This document shows positions 1-7,934 of a DNA stretch of 64,000 nt, piece after piece (position 1 is the stretch's first letter; every line of letters begins with the position of its first letter). This DNA comes from Streptomyces finlayi (GTDB lineage Bacteria; Actinomycetota; Actinomycetes; Streptomycetales; Streptomycetaceae): the NCBI RefSeq assembly GCF_014216315.1, contig NZ_CP045702.1, positions 1,488,001 to 1,552,000 on the forward strand, read 5' to 3'. The position numbers and the translations under genes were made by a program. The notes below the pieces were generated by a model, which was given only the letters and a program-made list of their open reading frames with translations, did not search any database and had not been told where the DNA came from.

Positions 1-512
1 CCGAACCGACGCCACTCCAGACGGCGGATCAGAGGGGTGTAGCGCTCGACCGTGGCGGCGACCGCGCGGTTGCCGCAGGCGGCGACGAGCACGTCGTGCA
101 GCTCGTCGTCGGCGCGCAGCGCGGCGGCGGTGTCGCCCTCGGCGGCGGCCGCCCTGAACCGGTCGTTCGCGGCCCGCATCGCCACGATGTCCGTCTCCGT
201 GAGGTGCGGGACCGCGCTGCGGGCGGCCAGTTCCTGCATCGCGCGAACGACGGCCGCGGCGTCCCGGACGTCACGCGGGACGAGCCGGGTGACTCGGGTG
301 TAACTCTGCGGCTTGCTCTCCACGAGCCCCTCGCCCGCGAGCCGGGACAGCGCGTCGCGGACGGGCGCCCGGGAGAGCCCGAGGCGTTCGGCGAGTTCGC
401 CGTCACGGACGGACGTTCCGGGTGGGATGTCACCGCGGACGATGGCGTCGCGAATGGCTTCGTACGCGGTGTCCCGCAGCAGGGTCCGTCTGCCGGGCCG
501 GAGGGTCTCCAT
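1..512 (-). CDS. GntR/FCD-type transcriptional regulator, C-terminus cut by window edge
   Basis: The first 170 residues of a GntR-family repressor read from an ATG at 512 and run off the left edge. Residues 10-80 form the winged helix, with AYEAIRDAIVRGDIPPGT, then ERLGLSRAPVRDALSRL as the recognition helix region. The following acidic helical segment (DDELHDVLVAACGNRA) is typical of the FCD effector domain, which often binds small carboxylic acids. The effector and targets cannot be told from this part. A 5-5-5 inverted repeat lies directly upstream and suggests autoregulation. The gene is divergent from the trkA pair. Confidence 0.85.
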   Translation of the reverse strand, partial: METLRPGRRTLLRDTAYEAIRDAIVRGDIPPGTSVRDGELAERLGLSRAPVRDALSRLAGEGLVESKPQSYTRVTRLVPRDVRDAAAVVRAMQELAARSAVPHLTETDIVAMRAANDRFRAAAAEGDTAAALRADDELHDVLVAACGNRAVAATVERYTPLIRRLEWRRF

Positions 513-517
513 GAACT

Positions 518-532
518 GACATGTTAGATGTC
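518..532. promoter_or_regulatory. Candidate operator of the GntR regulator
   Basis: GACAT-GTTAG-ATGTC is a perfect 5-bp inverted repeat with a 5-bp spacer, 6 bp upstream of the start codon of the GntR gene. Its size and position fit an autoregulatory GntR/FCD operator. Binding is inferred, not shown. Confidence 0.45.
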
Positions 533-645
533 TGTGTTCCTGTACTCAAGAGTCCGGACACAGCGCGGGCGGAGTGCGGGCAGCGGCCGGGAACCCGGGG
601 CACACTCGGATGAGGCGGCCGGTGCGTTGCGGCATAAGCTCAATC

Positions 646-673
646 CCGGGCAACGCCGAAGGCCGTTGCCCGG
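646..673 (+). other. Stem-loop in the leader of the trkA pair
   Basis: CCGGGCAACG (646-655) pairs perfectly with CGTTGCCCGG (664-673) around an 8-nt loop and is followed by TTGTTTG. It resembles an intrinsic terminator or attenuator 90 nt upstream of the first trkA start. No gene reads into it from the left on this strand, so attenuation is one possible role. Confidence 0.4.
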
Positions 674-760
674 TTGTTTGCCCGGCAAGCTGAGAAAGAA
701 GTGTGACCAGGGTGTTTTCGCAGGTCAGCGGGATGACCAGGACGGCGAGGTAGGCGCAAG

Positions 761-1429
761 GTGCACATCGTCATCATGGGTTGCGGGCGAGTCGGAGCCG
801 CTCTCGCGCAGACCCTGGAGAAGCAGGGACACACGGTCGCCGTGATCGACCGCGACCCCACCGCGTTCCGTCGCCTGGGTTCCGGGTTCGGCGGCCGTCG
901 GGTCACCGGGGTCGGGTTCGACCAGGACACCCTCCGCGAGGCCGGGATCGAAGAGGCCGGTGCGTTCGCCGCGGTGAGCAGTGGCGACAACTCCAACATC
1001 ATCGCGGCCCGCGTGGCCCGCGAGATGTTCGCCATCGAGAACGTCGCCGCCCGGATCTACGACCCGCGGCGTGCCGAGGTCTACCAGCGCCTCGGCATCC
1101 CCACCGTGGCCACCGTCCGCTGGACCGCGGACCAGATGCTGCGGCGGCTGCTGCCGTCCGGCGCCGAGCCGCTGTGGCGCGACCCGAGTGGTGGTGTGCA
1201 GCTCGCCGAGGTGCACACCACCTCCTCGTGGATCGGCCACAAAATCAGCACGCTCCAGGAGCAGACAGGCGTCCGCGTGGCGTTCCTCACCCGTCTGGGT
1301 GAAGCGATCCTGCCGACGTCGCAGACGGTCCTGCAGGAGAGCGACCTGGTCCACGTGATGATGCGTACGGACGAGATCGCGAAGGTCGAGGCGGCCTTCG
1401 CCGAGGGCCCGGAAGAAGGCGGTCACTGA
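761..1429 (+). CDS. trkA: RCK/TrkA-family potassium uptake regulator (first of pair)
   Basis: A 222-residue cytosolic regulator of K+ transport. An N-terminal RCK Rossmann domain begins at once (HIVIMGCGRVG, residues 2-12, nucleotide-binding loop; acidic D30 ends beta-2), and a C-terminal RCK_C half (about 140-215) follows. The length fits single-RCK TrkA proteins. The GTG start at 761 is supported by the GAGGTAGG purine stretch before it and by the Rossmann motif at residue 2. Its stop overlaps the start of the second trkA by one base (TGATG), so the two are translationally coupled and probably form a heteromeric ring. No Trk/Ktr channel subunit is in the window, so the membrane partner is unknown. 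Confidence 0.9.
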   Translation: MHIVIMGCGRVGAALAQTLEKQGHTVAVIDRDPTAFRRLGSGFGGRRVTGVGFDQDTLREAGIEEAGAFAAVSSGDNSNIIAARVAREMFAIENVAARIYDPRRAEVYQRLGIPTVATVRWTADQMLRRLLPSGAEPLWRDPSGGVQLAEVHTTSSWIGHKISTLQEQTGVRVAFLTRLGEAILPTSQTVLQESDLVHVMMRTDEIAKVEAAFAEGPEEGGH

Positions 1430-2106
1430 TGCGCGTGTCGATTGCCGGGGCGGGGGCGGTGGGCCGCTCCATCGCGGCCGAACTGCTGGAGAACGGGCAC
1501 GAGGTGCTGCTGATCGACAAGGCGCCGACCGCCATCTCGGTGGAGCGGGTTCCGATGGCCGAGTGGCTGCTCGCGGACGCCTGCGAGATCACCTCCCTGG
1601 ACGAGGCCGCCCTCCAGCGGTGCAACGTCGTGATCGCCGCGACCGGCGACGACAAGGTCAACCTGGTCGTCTCGCTGCTCGCGAAGACCGAGTACGGCGT
1701 GCCGAGGGTCGTCGCCCGGGTGAACAACCCGAAGAACGAGTGGCTGTTCAACGAGTCCTGGGGCGTCGACGTCGCGGTCTCCACACCGCGGCTGATGTCG
1801 GCCCTGGTCGAGGAGGCGGTGAGCGTCGGCGACCTGGTCCGACTGCTGCGCTTCAGCCACGGCGACGCAAACCTGGTCGAGCTGACGCTGCCCCCGGAGT
1901 CGGCGCTCGCCGGCACCCGGGTCGGCGACGTGGCGTGGCCGGAGGACACCTCGCTGGTCACGATCATCCGCGGCACGCGCGTCCTCACGCCGAACGTCGA
2001 GGAGTCGCTGGAGGCCGGTGACGAGCTGCTCTTCGTGGCCGCCCAGGCGCGCGAGGAACAGCTGGAGGATCTGCTGTCGGTGCGCCGCGAGCTCACCGAG
2101 GACTGA
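1429..2106 (+). CDS. trkA: RCK/TrkA-family potassium uptake regulator (second of pair)
   Basis: A 225-residue paralogue of the preceding gene. Residues 3-12 carry the GAGAVG dinucleotide loop, D30 follows at the end of the second strand, and the RCK_C domain occupies roughly 135-215. Paired TrkA genes are usual in actinobacteria, where they gate a Trk/Ktr-like K+ channel in response to NAD(H), ATP or c-di-AMP. Which ligand applies here is not visible. The gene ends at an octamer repeat and a strong terminator, so the operon is bicistronic. Confidence 0.9.
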   Translation: MRVSIAGAGAVGRSIAAELLENGHEVLLIDKAPTAISVERVPMAEWLLADACEITSLDEAALQRCNVVIAATGDDKVNLVVSLLAKTEYGVPRVVARVNNPKNEWLFNESWGVDVAVSTPRLMSALVEEAVSVGDLVRLLRFSHGDANLVELTLPPESALAGTRVGDVAWPEDTSLVTIIRGTRVLTPNVEESLEAGDELLFVAAQAREEQLEDLLSVRRELTED

Positions 2107-2132
2107 TCCGGGCCGCGGTACGCCCCGGGCCG

Positions 2133-2180
2133 GTACACCCGTACACCCGTACACCCGTACACCCGTACACCCGTACACCC
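2133..2180. repeat. Six exact tandem copies of the octamer GTACACCC
   Basis: GTACACCC repeats six times without a mismatch, 26 bp after the trkA stop and just before the shared terminator. It looks like a slippage-type microsatellite in untranslated DNA. Its period of eight means it could not lie in a coding frame without consequence. Confidence 0.95.
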
Positions 2181-2188
2181 AGGACAAC

Positions 2189-2236
2189 GAGAGGGCCCCG
2201 CACCGTTCGCCCGTTCGCCCGGTGCGGGGCCCTCTC
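2189..2236. terminator. Bidirectional terminator between trkA pair and DUF3159 gene
   Basis: Perfect 17-bp arms (GAGAGGGCCCCGCACCG at 2189-2205 and its complement at 2220-2236) with a 14-nt loop lie between two convergent operons. Confidence 0.85.
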
Positions 2237-2248
2237 GCGTGCTGACTG

Positions 2249-3022
2249 TCAGCCTTCGTGACCGCCGGGCCGCGCGGCCCGCGCCTTGCGGTCCTTCTCG
2301 GCCTGCTCCTGCGCCTCCATCTCGGCGAAGACGTCGATCGGCGGCGGCGCCTTCGCGAGGAAGAGCCACGTCAGATAGACGGCGAGCAGGAACGGCGGGA
2401 TCTTCAGCGCGACCAGCACCCAGCCGAGCTGAGTGGTGTCGGCCCACCAGTAGAGCGGGAAGAGGATCGCGCACTTGGCGAGCAGGATCAGCCCCCACGC
2501 CCAGCTGGCCTTGGCGTACGCGGCCTTGCGGCCGGGGTTCCTGGTGCGCCAGGAGAGGTTCTCCTTGAAGACCGGGCCCAGGATCAGGCCGATCAGCGGC
2601 ACACCGGCGATCGTCGTGACGATGTAGGCGAGCGCCAGTCCGAGCGTGTAGATCATGCCCGGCAGATAGAAGTCCTTGGCGTTGCCCGTCATCATCGCGA
2701 AGGCCACGCCGAAGGCCACGCCGAAGACGCCGCTGAAGGCGTGCTTGACGGTGTCCTTGCGAACCAGCCGCACACCGACCATGAGCAGCGAGACGACCAG
2801 GGCCGCGATGGCCGCGGTGTGCAGATCCTTGTTGATGGTGAACATCGTGACGAAGAGCAGTCCGGGAAGGACTGTCTCCACCATGCCGCGGACACCGCCG
2901 AACGCCTCGGAGAGCGCGGCCTCGGTGACCGCCTTCGCGGCGGCCGCCTCGCGGGCGGTGGGGTGGGACCTGTCCGTGTGGGACGTGTCCGTGTCGGACG
3001 TCGGCTTGTCGAGAGACGTCAC
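2249..3022 (-). CDS. DUF3159 family integral membrane protein
   Basis: A 257-residue actinobacterial membrane protein. After an acidic, Thr/Ser-rich cytoplasmic tail (1-40) come about six hydrophobic segments, among them VLPGLLFVTMFTI, IAALVVSLLMVGV, MIYTLGLALAYIVTTI and PPFLLAVYLTWLFL, with the family-like stretch FKENLSWRTRNPGRKAAY in the middle. The charged C-terminus (EMEAQEQAEKDRKARAA) is cytoplasmic. The biochemical role is unknown. The gene follows the OB-fold gene with only 3 bp between them and is surely co-transcribed with it. Proximity to K+ regulators and KdpDE is suggestive of, but no proof for, an ion or osmotic role. Confidence 0.85.
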   Translation of the reverse strand: MTSLDKPTSDTDTSHTDRSHPTAREAAAAKAVTEAALSEAFGGVRGMVETVLPGLLFVTMFTINKDLHTAAIAALVVSLLMVGVRLVRKDTVKHAFSGVFGVAFGVAFAMMTGNAKDFYLPGMIYTLGLALAYIVTTIAGVPLIGLILGPVFKENLSWRTRNPGRKAAYAKASWAWGLILLAKCAILFPLYWWADTTQLGWVLVALKIPPFLLAVYLTWLFLAKAPPPIDVFAEMEAQEQAEKDRKARAARPGGHEG

Positions 3023-3025
3023 CGG

Positions 3026-3442
3026 CTACTCCTTGCCGAGCGGTCGGAGTTCGTATTTGGGGTTGAACAGCACCCGGCGTCCGTGGCTCATGGAGATACG
3101 GCCCGAGGCGATGAGCTTACGGCCCGGTTCGATGCCGACGATGGAACGCCGGCCCAGCCAGACCACGTCGAGCGGCGCCGTACCGTCGAAGAGCTCCGCC
3201 TCCAGGGCGGGCACTCCGGCGCGCGGGCGCAGGGTGACGGTCCGCAACGTACCAGTCACCTTCACGAGCTGACGGTCGGAGCACTCGGCGATGCGGGTGC
3301 ACCCCGACGCCTGCGCGTCCTCCCTCAGCTCCTCGGACTCCAGGTCCTGCTGGGAGCTGGACAGGCGGTCGAGCATCCGGCGGAAGCGGCCGGACTGCCT
3401 GTCCGCCCTGCCGGGCTTCTCGAATCGGGGAACAGCGCTCAT
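3026..3442 (-). CDS. OB-fold nucleic-acid-binding domain protein
   Basis: A 138-residue protein with an N-terminal helical region (RFRRMLDRLSSSQQDLESEELRED) followed by an OB-fold beta barrel from about residue 60 (VKVTGTLRTVTLRPRAG, APLDVVWLGRRSIVGIEPGRKLIASGRIS, ending in LFNPKYEL). This matches the tRNA-anti/RecG-wedge-like single-domain proteins found throughout Streptomyces. It heads a two-gene unit with the DUF3159 membrane protein. Nucleic-acid binding is inferred from the fold only. Confidence 0.8.
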   Translation of the reverse strand: MSAVPRFEKPGRADRQSGRFRRMLDRLSSSQQDLESEELREDAQASGCTRIAECSDRQLVKVTGTLRTVTLRPRAGVPALEAELFDGTAPLDVVWLGRRSIVGIEPGRKLIASGRISMSHGRRVLFNPKYELRPLGKE

Positions 3443-3552
3443 ACCCGAAGGGTACCGGTGTCCTGGGGTGTCGGCGGGCGCCCGGGAGTGTCACTCGGAC
3501 GGGCGACCTCGGTCGTCCTGGAATGACCCTCACGTCCCCCGTTTTCCGGCGG

Positions 3553-4245
3553 TCAGCCCCGCTCGAAGCGGTAGCCCATCCCCGGTTCGGTGACGAAGTG
3601 CCGGGGGTGCGAGGGATCGGCCTCCAGCTTGCGCCGCAACTGGGCCATGTAGACCCGGAGGTAGTTGGTCTCGGTGCCGTACGAGGGGCCCCAGACCTCC
3701 TGGAGCAGCTGCTTCTGGCTGACGAGCCGTCCACCGTTGCGGACGAGGACCTCCAGCAGATGCCACTCGGTGGGGGTGAGGCGCACGTCGCGTCCCCCGC
3801 GGTTGACCTTCTTGGCCGCCAGGTCGACGGTGAACCCCTCGGTCTCGACGATCACGACACCTTCGGCGCCGTCCGCTCCGACGGGTTCGGCCCGGCGTAC
3901 GGCCGCCCGCAGCCGGGCCAGCAGCTCGTCCATGCCGAAGGGCTTGGTGACGTAGTCGTCGGCACCCGCGTCCAGGGCCTCGACCTTCTCGTCCGATGTG
4001 TGGCGGGCGGAGAGCACCAGGATCGGCACCCGGGTCCAGCCGCGCAGCCCCCGGATCACCTCGACGCCGTCCATGTCGGGCAGCCCGAGGTCGAGGACCA
4101 CCACGTCCGGGTGACGGGCGGCGGCCAGCTGGAGGGCCGTCGCCCCGTCGGGCGCCGCGTCCACCTCGTACTTGCGCGCCTTCAGGTTGATCACGAGGGC
4201 GCGTACGATCTGCGGCTCGTCGTCGACCACAAGCACCCTGGTCAT
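3553..4245 (-). CDS. kdpE: KdpE-type OmpR/PhoB response regulator
   Basis: A 230-residue response regulator. The receiver domain carries the acidic pocket D8-D9, phosphoacceptor D52 (VVVLDLGLPD), and the conserved KPF loop. The C-terminal winged helix ends with YLRVYMAQLRRKLE and the GMGYRFERG signature. The ATG at 4245 was chosen over an upstream one at 4278 because VLVVDDEP then begins at residue 4 and AGGCAGGT precedes it. It lies 58 bp downstream of kdpD on the same strand, so KdpD should phosphorylate it. No kdpFABC target operon is visible. Confidence 0.9.
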   Translation of the reverse strand: MTRVLVVDDEPQIVRALVINLKARKYEVDAAPDGATALQLAAARHPDVVVLDLGLPDMDGVEVIRGLRGWTRVPILVLSARHTSDEKVEALDAGADDYVTKPFGMDELLARLRAAVRRAEPVGADGAEGVVIVETEGFTVDLAAKKVNRGGRDVRLTPTEWHLLEVLVRNGGRLVSQKQLLQEVWGPSYGTETNYLRVYMAQLRRKLEADPSHPRHFVTEPGMGYRFERG

Positions 4246-4303
4246 CGCGGACCTGCCTTTCTGCTGTCGGGAACGCACGGAACGTGTACGGGGTACGGGA
4301 GCG

Positions 4304-6847
4304 TCACGAGGTGACCTGGGCGGGGAGGCCGGTGCTGACGGGAACGTCTCCCGACGCCGCCCTGAGGGTGAGGACCATCGTCATCCCGCCGCCTGGGGTG
4401 TCCTCCGCGTCGAGCGTCCCGCCCATCGCCTCCGCGAAACCGCGGGCGACCGCGAGGCCGAGGCCGACCCCGGCGCCGCGCGGGGCGTCGCCGTAGCGCT
4501 GGAACGGCTCGAAGATCCGTTCCTTGCCCTCGTCCGGAACGCCCGGACCCCTGTCGGCGACACGCAGTTCGACGCGTTCGCCCAGCGAGCTGGCGGCGAC
4601 GACGACCCGCTTCCCCTCGGGGCTGTACTTCACCGCGTTCTCGACGATGTTGGCGACGGCACGCTCCAGGAGCCCTGGATCGACGGCGACCATCGGCAGC
4701 GTCTCCGGGATGTCGAGGTCGACACTGCCCTCGGGTACGCCTCCGAGGGCCATGGGAACGACCTCGTCGAGGTCGATCTCGCGGATCAGCGGGGTGACGG
4801 TGCCGGTCTGGAGGCGGGACATGTCCAGGAGGTTGCCGACGAGGTGATCGAGCCGGTCGGCCCCGTTCTCGATGCCTTCGAGGAGCTCCGCCTCGTCCTC
4901 CTGGGACCAGGAGACGTCGTCGGAGCGCAGGGAGCTGACGGCGGCCTTGATGGCGGCCAGGGGGGTACGCAGGTCGTGACTGACGGCGGCGAGGAGCGCG
5001 GTCCTGATCCGGTTGCCCTCGGCGAGCCGTCTGGCCTCCTCGGCCTGTCCCACCAGGCGCTGCCGGTCCAGCACGACGGCGGCCTGGGCGGCGAAGGCGC
5101 CGAGCACCCGCCGGTCCTCAGCGGGCAGCACCCGCCCGGAGAGGGCCAGCGCCATGTGGTCACCGACGGGCATGTCCACATCGGCGTCCTCGGGGCGGAC
5201 GACCGGGGAAGGTCCCACGAACCCGGCGCAGGTCCACGGCTCGACGTCGCTCTGCCGCTCCAGCAGGGCGACGGACTCCATCGCGAAGGTCTCGCGGACC
5301 CGCTCCAGCAGGGCGTCCAGGGCGGTTTCGCCCCGCAGGACGCTGCCGGCCAGGAAGGAGAGGATCTCGGACTCGGCGCGCAGCCGGGCGGCCTGATGGG
5401 TACGGCGGGCCGCCAGGTCCACCACGGAGGCGACCGCGACCGCCACCGCGAAGAAGATCACGATGGCGACGAAGTTCTCGGGGTCCTGGACGGTCAGGGT
5501 GTGGGTGGGCGGGGTGAAGAAGTAGTTGAGCAGCAGCGATCCCGCGGCGGCCGACGCCAGAGCCGGGCGCAGTCCGCCGAGCAGAGCGGCGCCGACGGTC
5601 AGGAACAGGAAGAGCAGGACGTCGTTGGCGAGCCCGGGCCCGTCCTCCAGCCCTCTGAGGAACAGCGAGAGGGCCACCGGTCCCCCGACGCCGACGGCCC
5701 AGCCCCACAGGATGCGGGCCCGTCCGAGCCGGTTGCCGCGCGCGAGGGGCAGCCCGCGGCCCTTGGCGACCTCCTCGTGCGTGACGATGTGGACGTCGAG
5801 GTCCGGGCCGGAGTCCCGGGCGACGGTGGCGCCGACGCCCGGGCCGTATATGTACTGCCATGCCTTGCGGCGGCTGGAGCCGAGGACGATCTGCGTGGCG
5901 TTGACCCCGCGGGCGAATTCGAGGAGCGCCGAGGGTATGTCGTCACCGATGACGTGGTGGAAGGTGCCGCCCAGGTCCTCGACGAGGGTGCGCTGTACGG
6001 CGAGTTCCTTCGGCGAGGCGGCGGTGAGCCCGTCGCTCCGGGCGATGTACACGGCGAGGATCTCGCTGCCCGAGCCCTTGGCCGCCATCCGGGAGGCGCG
6101 GCGGATGAGGGTGCGTCCCTCGGGGCCACCGGTCAGCCCGACGACGATGCGTTCGCGGGCCTGCCAGGTGGTGCGGATGTTGTGTTCGCCGCGGTACTGC
6201 TGGAGGTATTCGTCGACCCGGTCGGCGACCCAGAGCAGGGCCAGCTCGCGCAGTGCGGTGAGGTTCCCGGGGCGGAAGTAGTTGGAGAGCGCCGCGTCGA
6301 GTTTGTCGGGCTTGTAGATGTTGCCGTGCGCCATACGGCGGCGCAGCGCCTGGGGCGACATGTCGACAAGTTCGATCTGGTCGGCCCGGCGTACGACTTC
6401 GTCGGGGACGGTCTCGCGCTGCCGCACACCGGTGATCGACTCCACCACGTCGCCGAGCGACTCCAGGTGCTGGATGTTGACGGTCGAGATGACGTCGATG
6501 CCGGCCGCGAGGAGTTCCTCGACGTCCTGCCAGCGCTTGGCGTTGCGGGAGCCGGGCACATTGGTGTGGGCCAGCTCGTCCACCAGGGCGACCGCCGGTG
6601 CACGGTCCCGGACGGCGTCGACGTCCATCTCGGTGAAGTGGGCGTCCCGGTACTCGATGTCACGGCGCCGGACCTGCTCCAGCCCGTGCAGCATCACCTC
6701 GGTGCGCGGGCGGTCGTGGTGCTCCACGAAGGCGACGACGCAGTCGGTGCCCCGCTCCACCCGGCGATGAGCCTCGGAGAGCATCGCGTATGTCTTGCCG
6801 ACGCCCGGTGCCGCACCCAGGTAGATCCGAAGCTTGCCGCGTCCCAT
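4304..6847 (-). CDS. kdpD: KdpD sensor histidine kinase for K+/turgor
   Basis: A full-length 847-residue KdpD. The N-terminal KdpD domain has Walker A GAAPGVGKT (11-19) and the DELAHTNVPGSRNAKRW segment. A universal-stress-protein-like domain follows (GSSRRKAWQ near 325-330), then four membrane helices around residues 380-490, a GAF-like region, the HisKA box SHDLRTPLAA with phosphoacceptor His about residue 624, and a HATPase with DRGPGVPDEG and GVGLGLAVA. In other bacteria the Walker site of the KdpD/Usp part binds ATP or c-di-AMP. The usual kdpFABC ATPase operon is absent here, so KdpDE may act on a distant operon or on other targets. Confidence 0.93.
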   Translation of the reverse strand: MGRGKLRIYLGAAPGVGKTYAMLSEAHRRVERGTDCVVAFVEHHDRPRTEVMLHGLEQVRRRDIEYRDAHFTEMDVDAVRDRAPAVALVDELAHTNVPGSRNAKRWQDVEELLAAGIDVISTVNIQHLESLGDVVESITGVRQRETVPDEVVRRADQIELVDMSPQALRRRMAHGNIYKPDKLDAALSNYFRPGNLTALRELALLWVADRVDEYLQQYRGEHNIRTTWQARERIVVGLTGGPEGRTLIRRASRMAAKGSGSEILAVYIARSDGLTAASPKELAVQRTLVEDLGGTFHHVIGDDIPSALLEFARGVNATQIVLGSSRRKAWQYIYGPGVGATVARDSGPDLDVHIVTHEEVAKGRGLPLARGNRLGRARILWGWAVGVGGPVALSLFLRGLEDGPGLANDVLLFLFLTVGAALLGGLRPALASAAAGSLLLNYFFTPPTHTLTVQDPENFVAIVIFFAVAVAVASVVDLAARRTHQAARLRAESEILSFLAGSVLRGETALDALLERVRETFAMESVALLERQSDVEPWTCAGFVGPSPVVRPEDADVDMPVGDHMALALSGRVLPAEDRRVLGAFAAQAAVVLDRQRLVGQAEEARRLAEGNRIRTALLAAVSHDLRTPLAAIKAAVSSLRSDDVSWSQEDEAELLEGIENGADRLDHLVGNLLDMSRLQTGTVTPLIREIDLDEVVPMALGGVPEGSVDLDIPETLPMVAVDPGLLERAVANIVENAVKYSPEGKRVVVAASSLGERVELRVADRGPGVPDEGKERIFEPFQRYGDAPRGAGVGLGLAVARGFAEAMGGTLDAEDTPGGGMTMVLTLRAASGDVPVSTGLPAQVTS

Positions 6848-6864
6848 GGCCCCATTGTCTTTCA

Positions 6865-6896
6865 GAATCGGCCGCGGCCGATGCGGCAGCCGATTC
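6865..6896. promoter_or_regulatory. Inverted repeat just upstream of kdpD
   Basis: GAATCGGC (6865-6872) and GCCGATTC (6889-6896) are perfect complements around a GC-palindromic core, ending 18 bp upstream of the kdpD start. It may be an operator for the kdpDE promoter. The regulator is not identifiable. Confidence 0.35.
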
Positions 6897-6993
6897 CGAA
6901 ACTACTCCGAGGATTCCGGGCATATCGGACCGGGGGTGGCTCCGGGGTGCGTATTGACGGGATTCTGATGCCTGAGGGAATGCCCCGCCGGCT

Positions 6994-7737
6994 TCAGAGG
7001 GCCTTGGCGTGCTCCACGATGTGCCCGTCGCTGAGTTCCAGGACCCGGTCCGCGAGACCGAGCAGCTGGGCGTCGTGGGTGGCGACGAGAGCGGTGACGC
7101 CCTCACTGCGCACCACCGCGCGCAGCAGCCGCATGACGGCGAGGCCGGTCTCCGCGTCGAGCTGCCCGGTGGGCTCGTCGGCGATCAGCAGGGCCGGCCG
7201 GTTGGCGAGCGCGCGGGCGATGGCCACCCGCTGCTGCTGTCCACCGGAGAGCTCGCCGGGGCGTTGCCGGGCGTGGTCACCGAGCCCGACCAGCGAGAGC
7301 ATCAGCGCCACGCGCTCCTCGCGCTCCTGCGGATCGGCCCTGCGCAGCCGCATCGGCACACCGACGTTCTCGGCGGCGGTCAGGATGGGGAGCAGCCCGA
7401 ACGACTGGAAGATGAAACCGATCCTGTCGCGGCGCAGTTCGAGCAGCCCGCTCTCGCCCAGTCCGGAGAGATCCGTGCCGTCGACGACGATCCGGCCGCT
7501 GTCCGGCGAGTCCAGGCCGCCGACCAGGTTGAGCAGCGTCGTCTTGCCCGATCCGGAGCGCCCCTTGAGCGCGACGAGTTCGCCGCGCGGGATCTCGAAG
7601 GAGACGCCGCGCAGGGCGTGGACGGCCGCTGCGCCGGTCCCGTACGAGCGGCGCAGATCCTCGATCCGCACCATGGGCCCCCGCCCCGGTTCCCCGGCCA
7701 CCGCCGTGCCGCCCTGCGCCACGATGCTCTCGGTCAT
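6994..7737 (-). CDS. Orphan ABC transporter ATPase, LolD/MacB (FtsE-like) type
   Basis: A 247-residue ATP-binding subunit. It has Walker A GRSGSGKTT, the Q-loop region FIFQSFGLLPILTAAENV, signature LSGGQQQR, Walker B LLIADEPTGQLD and the switch His in VATHDAQ. The sequence style is that of the lipoprotein/antimicrobial-peptide export class, which normally pairs with an FtsX-type permease. No permease gene flanks it: kdpD lies downstream and a non-coding gap with a terminator upstream. It may serve a permease elsewhere. The start at 7737 follows GGGGAGTGAC. Confidence 0.88.
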   Translation of the reverse strand: MTESIVAQGGTAVAGEPGRGPMVRIEDLRRSYGTGAAAVHALRGVSFEIPRGELVALKGRSGSGKTTLLNLVGGLDSPDSGRIVVDGTDLSGLGESGLLELRRDRIGFIFQSFGLLPILTAAENVGVPMRLRRADPQEREERVALMLSLVGLGDHARQRPGELSGGQQQRVAIARALANRPALLIADEPTGQLDAETGLAVMRLLRAVVRSEGVTALVATHDAQLLGLADRVLELSDGHIVEHAKAL

Positions 7738-7871
7738 GTCACTCCCCGTACGTACGCTTCCCCGCCGCCGCCAGTATGTGCATGGGGCACAGGGCCGGGC
7801 AATGGCCAGGTGCCGGGGATCGGTCCGGCGTACCGCACGGGACCGCGCGGGACCGCACAGGACCGCGAAAA

Positions 7872-7914
7872 GCCGGTGGGCCGTACCCCGGACATGCGGG
7901 TACGGCCCACCGGC
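7872..7914 (-). terminator. Terminator after the DUF3710 operon
   Basis: Seventeen-base perfect arms (7872-7888 and 7898-7914) around a 9-nt loop, followed on the minus strand by CTTTTCG. They end the thioesterase-dut-DUF3710 operon. Confidence 0.85.
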
Positions 7915-7934
7915 CGATGCTGCGGGGGTGCGCC

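Noticed and set aside
2133..2180. CRISPR array
   Set aside because: The units are eight bases and contiguous, with no spacers and no cas genes.
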